From assembly GCA_015075005.1 (NCBI GenBank), contig JABTVC010000001.1, positions 868,001 to 932,000 of the forward strand: 64,000 nucleotides of DNA. The letters are read 5' to 3'. This DNA is from Planctomycetia bacterium (GTDB lineage: Bacteria; Planctomycetota; Brocadiia; Brocadiales; Brocadiaceae). The position numbers were made by a program, and so were the translations under genes. This document shows, in pieces, positions 18,578-28,318 of this stretch (position 1 is the first letter of the stretch; each line of letters opens with the position of its first letter). The notes under the pieces were generated by a model, which had not been told where the DNA came from, ran no database searches, and saw nothing but the letters and a program-made list of their open reading frames with translations.

Positions 18578-20212
18578 CTACCTAGCGTCAATATTACTGA
18601 CCTGTTTACTGATAATGTTTTTGGTTTCATCAATAATGGCATTTTTTGTAGAGGATGCATTTTCCACAAAAGGTTTAATGAGATTTATTATTTTATTAGC
18701 GATACCGTTTGTTGAATCAAACAGATTTTCAACTGCCTTGGAACTGGAAGTAATGGCGCTGGCAAATTTAGATGTATCTGACAAACTTGCTTTCAGGCTA
18801 CTATTGACGCTAATACCAACTTTATTGAGATAATCAGGGTCCCCAGCAGAAAGACCTGCTACTTGTTCCGTTAATTTTTTTAATAATTGGTTTCTTAGGC
18901 TTGTAAAAGCTACATTACCTGCAAGGACTCCTCTGGCCTTTGTATTTATATCGACGCCAGACTTGGTTTTTATGAAATCGTTTACTGCATTGAATTTGTC
19001 AAGAAAATTGATGATCTTTGATTGAATAGCGCTCGTGTCCTGATTTATTGTTACCGTTGTATATGTGGTATCTGTGTAACTTGTGACATTTGTGTTTTTG
19101 AGGGTATAAGTGGTGCCATTTATCGTAAAGATATTTGTACTCTTGGTTATTTGGTTAGCAGTATCGGTGCTGTTTATTGTAAGCAAAGCATCAGTGCCAT
19201 TAGTTTGTGTTGCCCCAGCTAAATTCAATGTACTCAAAAGATTGCCACTCACATCCGCTACGGTAATTGTATCTGTACTTCCCGTACTTTTTGATTTGAT
19301 AATGACTTTGTCGAGAGAATTGTCATAGAAAGCAGTTACGTTGGCTGTAGAAATATTTATCCTGGAAAGAACGGTATCGAGTGTATCTGTCGTTGTGTTA
19401 TATGCAATAGCTATACCATTAATATTAAAACTGCCAGACGTAGTATTTGTTAATGTTGTATCAAAATTTGCCTTAGATAGTATCACATCGCTTTGAATTC
19501 CAGTACTACCATTGGCATTGTACGTACCGGAGGTTATTTTTACCTGTGTGAAAAAGGGATTTGTGCCTGTTTCCGATATACTTAGATCTGTTTCTGTGCT
19601 CTTTTGTTCAATATAAATCTTATCTTCGTACTTGTCGTAATAGATATTGGCATTTGCCGTTCCATCATTATTAACCGCGTCCATAAATGCCTGAACTGTG
19701 CTGTAATCAGATAAAGTAAAAGTTTGTCCATTGATAGTTATAGTTCCGTCTGGGGCATTTGCAAATCCTGCATTAGCAAAACTTTTTGTTGTATCAATGA
19801 TACCAGTACCCGGAGCTACTTTTGTGGTACTTTTTGCAGTGGATTTGGTTATTAATTCACCAGTGCTCTGTATCGAGGCGCCAGTTGCTAACTGTTTGAC
19901 ACGGATTTGAAATGTACCCACGGCTGCGCTGGTGCCTGGAGATGCGGTTGCCTTTGTTTCGTCGCTTGAACTCGATGTTCTGGAGTTATATATGGAACTT
20001 GTGCTTGTGTCGTTTAAATCCTTTGCTGTGGTCAGGAGGTCTGAAAGTCTTGTTTTTAAATCACTATAGGTATTTAAACTGGTATTAAGGCTGGTCTTTT
20101 GAGCGTTCATCGTTGCAATCGGTCTTCGCTCTAATGCCATGTATTGATTAACCAGTAAGTTAAGATTGGAGTTAGCGCTAAATGCAGACGTTATATCTGT
20201 TGATATGGCCAT
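18578..20212 (-). CDS. fliD: flagellar filament cap protein FliD (HAP2)
   Basis: A 544-residue filament-cap protein that folds exported flagellin onto the growing tip. The N-terminal FliD_N region starts SANSNLNLLVNQYMALERRPIATMNAQKTSLN with the usual LSDLLTTAKDL coil. The middle is Thr/Ser-rich with repeated NGTTYTL-like strands. The C-terminal FliD_C domain (from about 395) contains IINFLDKFNAVNDFIKTKSGVD and LFDSTNGIANKIINLIKP. ATG 20212 is chosen since AGGAG lies 9 bases upstream. An in-frame codon at 20236 overlaps that site. Confidence 0.92.
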   Translation of the reverse strand: MAISTDITSAFSANSNLNLLVNQYMALERRPIATMNAQKTSLNTSLNTYSDLKTRLSDLLTTAKDLNDTSTSSIYNSRTSSSSDETKATASPGTSAAVGTFQIRVKQLATGASIQSTGELITKSTAKSTTKVAPGTGIIDTTKSFANAGFANAPDGTITINGQTFTLSDYSTVQAFMDAVNNDGTANANIYYDKYEDKIYIEQKSTETDLSISETGTNPFFTQVKITSGTYNANGSTGIQSDVILSKANFDTTLTNTTSGSFNINGIAIAYNTTTDTLDTVLSRINISTANVTAFYDNSLDKVIIKSKSTGSTDTITVADVSGNLLSTLNLAGATQTNGTDALLTINSTDTANQITKSTNIFTINGTTYTLKNTNVTSYTDTTYTTVTINQDTSAIQSKIINFLDKFNAVNDFIKTKSGVDINTKARGVLAGNVAFTSLRNQLLKKLTEQVAGLSAGDPDYLNKVGISVNSSLKASLSDTSKFASAITSSSKAVENLFDSTNGIANKIINLIKPFVENASSTKNAIIDETKNIISKQVSNIDAR

Positions 20213-20365
20213 GGTATGAAACTCCTGAGATAACAATTCTCATAATGCATAAAAATAACTGTTGTATTGACGCAACGGGTCAGGATAAAAGAAACGTAGG
20301 TATCCAAACGGATCTTATATTGTTATTTGTTGAGTAAACTCAATAATCATGTGCTTAAATAAATA

Positions 20366-20395
20366 CTGGGGATGGATAACAAAACCCATCCCCAG
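20366..20395 (-). terminator. stem-loop terminator after flagellin copy 2
   Basis: A perfect 10-bp stem (CTGGGGATGG and CCATCCCCAG) with a 10-base loop, directly downstream of the flagellin stop on the minus strand and followed by a T-rich tract (TATTTATTT). It fits a factor-independent terminator that insulates fliD from flagellin transcription. Confidence 0.7.
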
Positions 20396-20408
20396 CATAA
20401 AAATTACT

Positions 20409-21338
20409 TTATCTGAAAAGACTTAGTATGGACTGAGGCCCTGAGTTTGCTTGGGCAAGCATTGAACTGGCTGTCTGTTGCAATATCTGCAGCTTTGTTG
20501 CATTTAGCTGTTCATATGCCATGTCCGCGTCTTCAATTCTGCTTCTTGCTGCCTCTGTATTTGTCTTAGCTACCGTCAAGCTTGTTTCCTGATAGGACAA
20601 CCTGTTTACCACTGACCCAATATAGCTCAGCGCTTCTGAGATGTCAGAAATAGCGTTGTCAATTCTACCCATTAATACCTGTGCAGATGCAGACGAACCT
20701 ACTAATGAACCTGCAAGGGTATTGCCACTGAGACGTGTAGCGCCACTCGAGGCATCAAGTCTCAACTGGCTTGTTTTGAATCCAGTATTACCGCTTTCAA
20801 GGCTGACGTTGCCTGTTTTCAATAAGTTAAACTGTAATATATCATTTGTAGAACTATTTCCACCGCCAATCTGGAACTTAAATAGTACACCACCGGCAGT
20901 AGCGTTGCTAGAGCCAGTGCCGCTAAAGATAGATTTAGAATTCCATGTGGCCTGTGTGACTTCGAGGTTAATTTGTGTTGCCAATGCAGTAAGTTCTGCT
21001 TTAATGGCGGTACGTTCTGAGGTACCAAGTGAATCGTCCGCTGCCTGAGTGGCCTTTGTTTTCATTTGTGTCAGAATATCAACAATATTGTTCATGTGCC
21101 CTTCTGCAACCGACACAAGATTTTTAGCGGATCCAATATTGCTCAATGCCTGACCGAGGCCCTCTGCGCGGACATTAAATTTTTTGGCAATGGTATAACC
21201 AGCTGCATCATCACCTGTAGTATTGATTCTTTTGCCCGTAGCCAACCTTAATTGAGAAATAGATAAACGGCCTTGAATATCATCCAATGACTTCAACGCA
21301 TTTAATGCATTGATATTAGTGTTAATTCTTGTACCCAT
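20409..21338 (-). CDS. fliC: flagellin (copy 2)
   Basis: 309 residues from ATG 21338 and closely similar to the flagellin at 13.1 kb over the full length. It shares the same short, Ser/Asn/Gly-rich centre and an identically placed AAGGAGG ribosome site. Differences are scattered conservative changes (e.g. TTGDDAAGYTIA here versus AAADDAAGLSIA there). D0/D1 regions at both ends are intact. It is in inverted orientation relative to copy 1. The frame stays open to a TTG at 21344, but ATG 21338 matches copy 1. Confidence 0.95.
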   Translation of the reverse strand: MGTRINTNINALNALKSLDDIQGRLSISQLRLATGKRINTTGDDAAGYTIAKKFNVRAEGLGQALSNIGSAKNLVSVAEGHMNNIVDILTQMKTKATQAADDSLGTSERTAIKAELTALATQINLEVTQATWNSKSIFSGTGSSNATAGGVLFKFQIGGGNSSTNDILQFNLLKTGNVSLESGNTGFKTSQLRLDASSGATRLSGNTLAGSLVGSSASAQVLMGRIDNAISDISEALSYIGSVVNRLSYQETSLTVAKTNTEAARSRIEDADMAYEQLNATKLQILQQTASSMLAQANSGPQSILSLFR

Positions 21339-21563
21339 ACTCAAACCTCCTTGTTGACGTGTTTTTCTCGTATTCCATAACGAGAAGAAACCAGTTAATT
21401 TAATTTAAAACACACAAATTCTTAAACTGACTAGTCAAGTCTTTTAAAGCTTTTACGGTACCTGATGCAATTATCGGCAAGCGCCTTGAGAACTTTAATA
21501 CTTTTTAGAGTATTGGTATTAGAGAGATATTCAGATGAAATATCTGTTAAATAGTTTGCCATG

Positions 21564-23327
21564 TCAACCTTGTCGATTCTCTAATCTTTTGTTCAAAATC
21601 GAAAGATTCTGTAAGGCGTAGGTGTAGGTGGGATCTAATTTAAGTGCCGCATGAAGTCCAATGCGTGCGGGTTCGAATTTGCCAAGTCTTGCGTAGCAGA
21701 TTGCTATGTTAGTAATTGCCGTTATATCAACAGGAGAGACTTTGAGATATTTTTCCAACAGCTCAATAGCAGTATCGTATGCCTCTATTTCTATGGAAAG
21801 GTTTCCAAGGTCATGATATACACTGGCATTTGATGGATTGGTTTCTAGTATGTTGTGGATAAATTTGTTGGCGCTATCCTTGTCTCCATTTTTGAATTTT
21901 ACTCTTTCCATGAGACATTTGAGTCCCAGATGATCCGGATTGGAAGAAATGATTTCTTTTATCGTACCTTCTGCATCTTTCAGCTGATTTGTTTGTATTA
22001 ATAAGTTTATTAAGAATACATGTGCATGTATATTTCTGTTGCATCTTTGAATTAATTTTCTAAGGGTTTTAATAGCTTCGTGGGGTTTCCCCTGCATTGA
22101 TTGTATCTTTCCTGTCAATAGATATATTGAATCATTAGCAATACCCATATTTATAGCGGTGGTAGTTATATCTCCAGCTTTATCTATATCATTATGAGCA
22201 ATATATAGTTGTGCGAGATTTGAGTAATACTGAGGTTCTTTATTTTTGAGGCTTATAGCCTTTTTGTAAGCTACTTCGGCCTCGTTTATAAGGTTTAGCC
22301 TCTCATAACAAACTCCAATATTATCATATGCCTTGTGTTCGTAATAATAAGCATCAACGATGGACAGGTTAAATGTGGGTTTTTTATTTTCTCTGTCTTT
22401 CATAATAAGGTATTTTTTAAAACAGATTAAGGCGTCATTGAATTTTTCCCTTCTCAATAATATTTCTCCCATAACGAATAAAATATCAAGTGAGTCATTG
22501 TGTTCTTTAATTGCATCTTCGCAGATTTCTTCAGCCCTGTCGAGTTGGTTTGTATTTATGAAGGCATATACGAGGTCAATATATATTCTTTGCCTTTGAT
22601 TACATGAGTTAAAATCTGTCTGTGATACTAATAACTTTAATCCTTTTTCCCCTAATTCAATGACCTTATTAAAATTATATTCATTTCTGTAGTTTCGAAT
22701 AAGGTTCGTCATAATAAAAATATTGTCAGGATTTTCTGCAAGTTGTTCTCTTAACAGATTTCCCGTTCTTTTATACTTATTTTGCATTTCATGTTCTGTT
22801 AAATTGTATCCATAGTGATAGAATCTTATTTCAGATTGCAATGACGCGCCTTCGAAAATGAGCTGATTGTGTACAATTCCCTCGAAATAGGCCTTTCCCC
22901 TGCGAAATACCCTTGTGTAGTAGTGCTTTGACCGACCACCAGGAAGTTCGCTATATATAGCAACAAATATGGCATTATAGGAATCTACGCATATGAGATT
23001 GTGTAAAAGAGGGATGTCCGCATGCTCAAGCGTCTCGTCCGCATCAATTTGTAATATCCAATCGCAGTTTGCATAACTTAAGGAGTGATTTCGTGCCTCA
23101 CTAAAACTGTTCTTCCAGGGATGATGATGTATTATTGCACCAAAAGATTGTGCAATCTCAATGGTCTTATCTGTTGAACCAGTATCAACAATAATAATTT
23201 CATCTACAGCATTTTTAATGCTTTCTAAGCATTGGAATAAAAATTTCTCTTCGTTCTTTACGATCATACAGGCGGAAAGCGTAGGTCTGTTGTTGTTTGA
23301 TGCAGTGGGAAAGTTTGTGATTGTCAT
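21564..23327 (-). CDS. GT2 glycosyltransferase with C-terminal TPR array
   Basis: 587 residues. The N-terminal family 2 domain (about 14-240) has LSACMIVKNEEKFLFQCLESIKNAVDEIIIVDTGSTDKT and the DADE metal motif at about 97-100. The remainder (about 250-580) is at least eight TPR units (for example NEPQYYSNLAQLYIAHNDIDKA). This architecture suggests processive or protein-directed glycosyl transfer in the cytoplasm, with TPRs binding the acceptor. Acceptor specificity is inferred from proximity to flagellin. It is the full-length member of a tandem family with the genes at 23.5-25.2 and 25.2-26.7 kb. Confidence 0.82.
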   Translation of the reverse strand: MTITNFPTASNNNRPTLSACMIVKNEEKFLFQCLESIKNAVDEIIIVDTGSTDKTIEIAQSFGAIIHHHPWKNSFSEARNHSLSYANCDWILQIDADETLEHADIPLLHNLICVDSYNAIFVAIYSELPGGRSKHYYTRVFRRGKAYFEGIVHNQLIFEGASLQSEIRFYHYGYNLTEHEMQNKYKRTGNLLREQLAENPDNIFIMTNLIRNYRNEYNFNKVIELGEKGLKLLVSQTDFNSCNQRQRIYIDLVYAFINTNQLDRAEEICEDAIKEHNDSLDILFVMGEILLRREKFNDALICFKKYLIMKDRENKKPTFNLSIVDAYYYEHKAYDNIGVCYERLNLINEAEVAYKKAISLKNKEPQYYSNLAQLYIAHNDIDKAGDITTTAINMGIANDSIYLLTGKIQSMQGKPHEAIKTLRKLIQRCNRNIHAHVFLINLLIQTNQLKDAEGTIKEIISSNPDHLGLKCLMERVKFKNGDKDSANKFIHNILETNPSNASVYHDLGNLSIEIEAYDTAIELLEKYLKVSPVDITAITNIAICYARLGKFEPARIGLHAALKLDPTYTYALQNLSILNKRLENRQG

Positions 23328-23451
23328 TGTGTGCCAACCTCGTTAATTAGGGTATAAATATTTACAGATATACGGGTGTTTATATATTTCAAATCGCAAT
23401 AGCTTGTGTTTGTGTTAAGAATGAAATACATTTCTGTAATCAAATATAAAC

Positions 23452-25199
23452 TTATTCATATGCGTTCATATTTAAAATAGCAAGGTTATGTAAAGCACAA
23501 CTACAGTTAGGGTCTAACTTAAGAGCTGTCTGAAATCCGAATATGGCGGATTCCAGTTTGCCTAGTTTGGCGTAACAAGTAGCAATACTAGCAATGACCA
23601 TTGCTTCAACACCTTGCGAAGTGGTGAGATATCTTTCTAACACTTCAATGGCAGTAACGTATTCCTTCATTTCGATGCAGAGGTCACCGAGATCGAGATA
23701 TAAGCTCCTGTCTGATGGATTGGATGTTACTATGTCCTGAATAAAATTAATAGCGCTCTCCTTATTTCCACATTTATAATGAATTTTTTCTGTCAGGCAT
23801 TTGAGTTTCAGGTCGTCTGGATAAAAGAAATTATTCTGTTAATACTTCTTTGCTTTTCCAGTTGATTATCCTGTATTAATAGGTTTATTAAATAGGTGTG
23901 TGCAGTTGTATTTTTATTGTCCAGCCGGATAGATTGGCGGAAGGCATTAATAGCATCGCTGGTATTTCCTTGTGCGATAAACATTTTTCCCAATAATAAG
24001 TAAGTCAAATGATCAGCAATACCGGATTTTATAACGGTACAAGTTAAATCTTGTGCCTCTTGTAACCGATTCTGAGAAATATATAAATTGACGAGATTTG
24101 AATAATAGAGGGTTTCTTTCTTGTCTCGTTCAATAGCTTTCTTATAAGCTACTTCTGCCTCATGTATAAGTCCAAGATGTTTGTAACAGTCGCCAATATT
24201 GTTATAGGCACTGGGTTCATAATAATAAAAATCAGCAGACAGCACAGTAAAAGACGGTTCTTTGTCTTCTTTTTCCTTTAAAATAAGATATTTTTTAAGA
24301 TACTGTAATGCATCGCTGAAAGCACCTTTTTTCATCATTATTTCTCCAAGTACGATTAAAATATCGAAGGAATCAGGTTTTTCTCTCAGCGCTTTTTTAC
24401 AGACTTCTTCGGCTCTGTCTACTTGATTTCTATTTAAGAGGGCGTGTGCAAGATCAATTGATATTCTTTGCCTTTGATTAATTGAAACAAGATTTGTCTG
24501 TGATATAGATATCTTTAATCCCTGTTCGCCCAATTCAATAACTTTATCAAAATTGTGTTCATTTCTGTAATTGCGAATTAGGTTCGCCAAAATAAAGATA
24601 TTGTTTGGATTTTCTGCAAGTTGCTGCCTTAGCAATGTCCCTGTTCTTTTATATTTTATTTCCATATCACGATCGGATAAATTGTACCCATAGTGATAAA
24701 ATCTTATCTCTGATTCGAGTACTTTACCCTCAAATACGAGCTGATTGTGTACAATTCCTTCGAAATGGGCTTTTCCTCTGCGGAAAATTCTTTGAAAGTA
24801 GTGCTTGGCCTGTCCTCCGGGGAGTTCACTATATATGGCAACAAAAATGGCATTGTATGAGTCGGTGGTTATCAATTTATGGAAAAGGGGGATATCTGCT
24901 TGCTCAAGTGTTTCATCTGCATCGATTTGTAGAATCCAATCGCATGATGCATAGCTCAAAGAGTGATTTCGTGCCTCACTAAAACTGTTCTTCCATGGAT
25001 GCTTGTATACTTTTGCGCCAAAAGATTGCGCAATATCAACCGTTCTATCGGTTGAACCAGTATCGACAATGATAATCTCATCCACAGCACTTCTAATGCT
25101 TTGTAAACACTGGGCGAGAAATTTCTCTTCATTTTTTACGATCATGCAGGCGGATAGTGTGGGTCTCTCATTATCTTGTATTGCTGGATGTTCTCTCAT
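23452..25199 (-). pseudogene. GT2-TPR glycosyltransferase, frameshifted paralogue
   Basis: The main frame (23808-25199, 463 residues) matches the neighbour at 21.5 kb from start to the TPR region, then ends abruptly in ISFIQTT. The lost C-terminus is present in another frame (PDDLKLKCLTEKIHYKCGNK..., then 72 residues ending at 23452). It aligns with PDHLGLKCLMERVKFKNGDK of the paralogue. Adding one T to the T-run near 23822-23825 restores one chain of about 580 residues. So either a real slippage mutation or a sequence error. Catalytic motifs (DTGSTDRT, DADE) are intact in the first part, so a truncated enzyme might still act. Confidence 0.82.
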
Positions 25200-25236
25200 G
25201 GGTAATTTTTGTTTTGAATATAATTATAAAATGAAT

Positions 25237-26685
25237 TTATAACGGATTGTCGCCTTCCCTATGAAACTGACCCCCGTATGATTCTTGTGCCGCTCTTGCT
25301 GACCTGTATCCTATCAGTGCTGCTTCCAGATGACCTGACTTTTCATACAACCAGGCAAGCTTTAATAAGGTGCTTTTATCTTTGGGGTGTTTCTTTAAAT
25401 ATTCCTCGAGATATGGCGTGGCCATTTCATAGGCTTTTTGGTGTATGTATAACTCTCCTAATCTCAAAAGTACTCCATCATCTGCAATACCTTCAGAAAC
25501 GGCTTTCAAAAGGATATGAGTTGCTTTATTATAGCTTTCAATGCTTGAATAATAGGATGCAAGGTTTCTGTAGGCCGTAAGAGATTTAGGGTTGCATAAT
25601 ATGGCCTTTTGTAAATAATTTATTGATATCTCCCACTGCCCCAAATATCCAAAGCAATAACCCATCCCATTATTTGCTGCATAATCATATCCGAGGGTAT
25701 CGATCATCAGGGAATTCGTATTCATATGTTTAAGATGCCACTCCCTTAGGGACAGAAAGCGTTTAAAGTAATCGATTGCTTTTTTATAACTTCCTTCTTT
25801 CAGATATGTACAGGCAAGGGTAAAAGTAATATCGATATTTTCTGGTGTTATTCCCGATGCTTCTAATTTTGATAAGGTGGTATAGCATAATTCCCTTGCT
25901 TTTACGAAGTCTCCTTTGTGGAGGTAACAATTTGCTGTTTCATAAGTAATCATTGCGTAGTGCTGAGTGTTACCAGTCCTTCCAGCTTCATTTAAGCATG
26001 AATTAAGTGTTATTTTCTTTAGTGCTTCCTCACCTGCATTGATACCATCTTGAAAGAGCTCTTGTGTGCGATAATTTCGTATAAGATTAAACCATGCAAA
26101 ACTATCGAATTCGTTTTGTTCAATTTGCTTTTTAAGTAAGCGAGTAGTCCGTTGCCACTTTATCTGCATCTTTTTTTCGTCGAGGTTATATCCCCGATGA
26201 TAAAGCCGTATTTCTGTTGGCAGTCTTTCGCCTTCCATAATAATTTGCTCGTGAATAATATCTTTATAGAATCCCTTGCCACGTCGGAAAATTCGTGTAT
26301 TATAAAATTTATGGATGTTATCTTTTATGTCGCTATGGATAGCCACAACAATTCCATTGTATCGAGGATTATTTACAGCAGATTGCAACTTTGGGATGTC
26401 CGCTTGCTCTAGCTCTTCATCAGCATCTATCTGAAGAATCCAATCACCCGATGCGTAATTCAGAGAATAATTCCTTGCATCGCTGAAGCTGTCATTCCAG
26501 GGGCGGTGATATATCTTTGCCCCGAAACTATTAGCAATAGTTATCGTATTATCGGTAGACCCCGTGTCAACGATAATTATTTCATCGGCTACATTTTTAA
26601 TACTGCTTAAACATCTTTGAAGGAGTTCTTCCTCGTTTTTTACAATCATACAGGCCGAAATCCTTTGCTTCCGCGTGTTATTCAT
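25237..26685 (-). CDS. GT2 glycosyltransferase with TPR array
   Basis: 482 residues with the same plan as the two neighbours: family 2 catalytic domain (ISACMIVKNEEELLQRCL, DTGSTDNT, DADEELE) then TPR repeats (LGYDYAANNGMGYCFGYLGQWEISINYLQKAI, NPKSLTAYRNLASYYSS). It is more diverged than the other two are from one another. The frame is intact. An AAAGGCGAG ribosome site precedes ATG 26685. Probably part of the same flagellin or cell-surface glycosylation set. Confidence 0.8.
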   Translation of the reverse strand: MNNTRKQRISACMIVKNEEELLQRCLSSIKNVADEIIIVDTGSTDNTITIANSFGAKIYHRPWNDSFSDARNYSLNYASGDWILQIDADEELEQADIPKLQSAVNNPRYNGIVVAIHSDIKDNIHKFYNTRIFRRGKGFYKDIIHEQIIMEGERLPTEIRLYHRGYNLDEKKMQIKWQRTTRLLKKQIEQNEFDSFAWFNLIRNYRTQELFQDGINAGEEALKKITLNSCLNEAGRTGNTQHYAMITYETANCYLHKGDFVKARELCYTTLSKLEASGITPENIDITFTLACTYLKEGSYKKAIDYFKRFLSLREWHLKHMNTNSLMIDTLGYDYAANNGMGYCFGYLGQWEISINYLQKAILCNPKSLTAYRNLASYYSSIESYNKATHILLKAVSEGIADDGVLLRLGELYIHQKAYEMATPYLEEYLKKHPKDKSTLLKLAWLYEKSGHLEAALIGYRSARAAQESYGGQFHREGDNPL

Positions 26686-27154
26686 CTCGCCTTTATTTAT
26701 TCTTAATTTGTATTGTTATTTTCTGCAACGCTTCAAACAGGAGCCAAGTAGGTTACAAATTTGTTATTTCCGTTTATAATGCAGAATTAGCGCAAATGTT
26801 ATACCTCAATTGATTTAAATTAGACCCGAAAAAATATATTATAAGTGTTTGCATATTCAATATTTGCGTTGAAGAAAATATGAGGTTACTGTTTGACAAA
26901 TTCATTAATGAATAACTCTGTACAAAACATGATTCATTTTTGTACATTTTGATTTATTGGATTTTACTTAGCAAAAATCTTTTGGGGATAACCTTACCTT
27001 ATATGTTATGGTTCGCTTCTTTGCAGAATGGAAGGGCACATAGGTATTTCCTGTATGAAGTGCAAAGATAGGGAAGAGCAAAAAGACTCGTTCAAAATTA
27101 CTAAGCTGTTTTCGTTCATAGCTATTGCTGACTCAAAATCTCGCATTATTTACC
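26686..27154. other. intergenic region without a supported gene
   Basis: About 470 AT-rich bases. The only clear structure is two neighbouring palindromes at 26901-26946, listed separately. A 57-codon plus-strand frame starting near 27028 overlaps wecB and lacks a ribosome site, so it is not called. Confidence 0.5.
26901..26946. promoter_or_regulatory. paired palindromes upstream of a GT2-TPR gene
   Basis: TTCATTAATGAA (26901-26912) is a perfect 12-bp palindrome. Seven bases later TGTACAAAA and TTTTGTACA form a perfect 9-bp inverted repeat spanning 26919-26946 with a near-symmetric centre (CATGATTCAT). The position, about 215 bases upstream of the 25.2-26.7 kb gene, suggests an operator or an RNA hairpin. 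There is no T-run on the wecB-downstream side, so it is not an obvious terminator. Confidence 0.35.
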
Positions 27155-28318
27155 TCACCTCCGGTTCTCTGCACAAACATTACTGCTCTTTTTTGTGACT
27201 GTATCTTTATTTTGAATTAGTTTATGTTTAATGAGGGCGACAATTCTTTGAGCTGCATGTCCATCCCCGAATGGATTTGGAATATGAGTCATCCGAGTAT
27301 ATTCTTTTGTATCTTCTAGCAAGCGAGTTGTTTCTGTAATAATAGACGTTGGATATGTACCCACTAACTTTGCGATTCCTGCCCTTACAGCCTCCGGGCG
27401 TTCCGTTACCTCACGGAGTATCAGTACAGGTTTGTTTATGGAAGGGGCTTCTTCCTGAATACCGCCAGAGTCGGTTAAAATAATGTAGGCTCGTTTCATT
27501 AAGTGAACAAATGACACGTATTCCAATGGTTCAATGAGTATGATGTTTGATATATTTCCCAGCAGGGGATACACAACGTTCCTGACGTTTGGATTCAGAT
27601 GGACAGGATATACAAAAGTAATATTTGGGTATTTATGTGCTAACGTTATGATTGCATCACAGATATCGTTGAACGGTTTCCCAAAGTTTTCTCGTCGGTG
27701 GGCTGTGATTAATACCATTCTACCCTTAATGTCGTTGAGCAAATCATTGTCAAATTTGAAATCTCGCGCTGCAACATCTAGTAAGGCATCTATGACAGTA
27801 TTGCCTGTTACATAAATAGTGTCTTCACGCACTCCTTCGTTTAGTAAATTTGTTTTTGCATCATGAGTTGGAGTAAAGTGGAGATGTGCCATGACGCTGG
27901 TAAGACATCGATTTATTTCTTCCGGGAAAGGGTGGTGCTTATTGTGTGATCGCAATCCTGCCTCTACGTGTCCCACAGGAATGCGTTGGTAATACGCGGC
28001 CAGTGAGGCTGCAAAAACAGTAGTTGTGTCACCCTGTACCAAAACCAGATCTGGCTGTTCTTGTTCATAAATCGCCTCTATGCTTTTTAATACTTCGCAA
28101 GTTATATCGGATAGTCCTTGATTGTTTTTCATGATGTTCAAATCGTGATCTGGTTGTATTGCGAAGACATTCAAAACGCTATCGAGCATCTGACGGTGTT
28201 GTGCCGTAACAGCAACGATACTTTTTATTGTGCTTGGATGTTGCTGTAGTTCTTTAATTACCGGTGCAAGTTTAATGGCCTCGGGGCGCGTGCCAAAAAC
28301 GCTCATTATTTTTAGCAT
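27155..28318 (-). CDS. wecB: UDP-N-acetylglucosamine 2-epimerase (non-hydrolysing)
   Basis: 387 residues converting UDP-GlcNAc to UDP-ManNAc for surface polysaccharides. Family signatures are KIMSVFGTRPEAIKLAPVI at the N-terminus, GDTTTVFAASLAAYYQRIPVGHVEAGLRS (about 94-122), LITAHRRENFG (about 206-216) and LTDSGGIQEEAPS...LRE.TERPEA (about 285-315). Its start overlaps the end of the CgeB-like gene by 7 bases (ATGCTAA), so it belongs to the minus-strand glycan operon. UDP-ManNAc or its derivatives may be donors for the surrounding transferases (inference). Confidence 0.94.
   Translation of the reverse strand: MLKIMSVFGTRPEAIKLAPVIKELQQHPSTIKSIVAVTAQHRQMLDSVLNVFAIQPDHDLNIMKNNQGLSDITCEVLKSIEAIYEQEQPDLVLVQGDTTTVFAASLAAYYQRIPVGHVEAGLRSHNKHHPFPEEINRCLTSVMAHLHFTPTHDAKTNLLNEGVREDTIYVTGNTVIDALLDVAARDFKFDNDLLNDIKGRMVLITAHRRENFGKPFNDICDAIITLAHKYPNITFVYPVHLNPNVRNVVYPLLGNISNIILIEPLEYVSFVHLMKRAYIILTDSGGIQEEAPSINKPVLILREVTERPEAVRAGIAKLVGTYPTSIITETTRLLEDTKEYTRMTHIPNPFGDGHAAQRIVALIKHKLIQNKDTVTKKSSNVCAENRR

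Noticed and set aside
23452-23670. Separate 72-residue TPR protein
   Set aside because: It aligns with the C-terminus of the neighbouring GT2-TPR paralogue, so it is the frameshifted tail of the 23.5-25.2 kb gene.
27028-27198. 57-codon plus-strand frame with a CMKC motif
   Set aside because: No ribosome site, and its 3' part overlaps the wecB C-terminus on the other strand.
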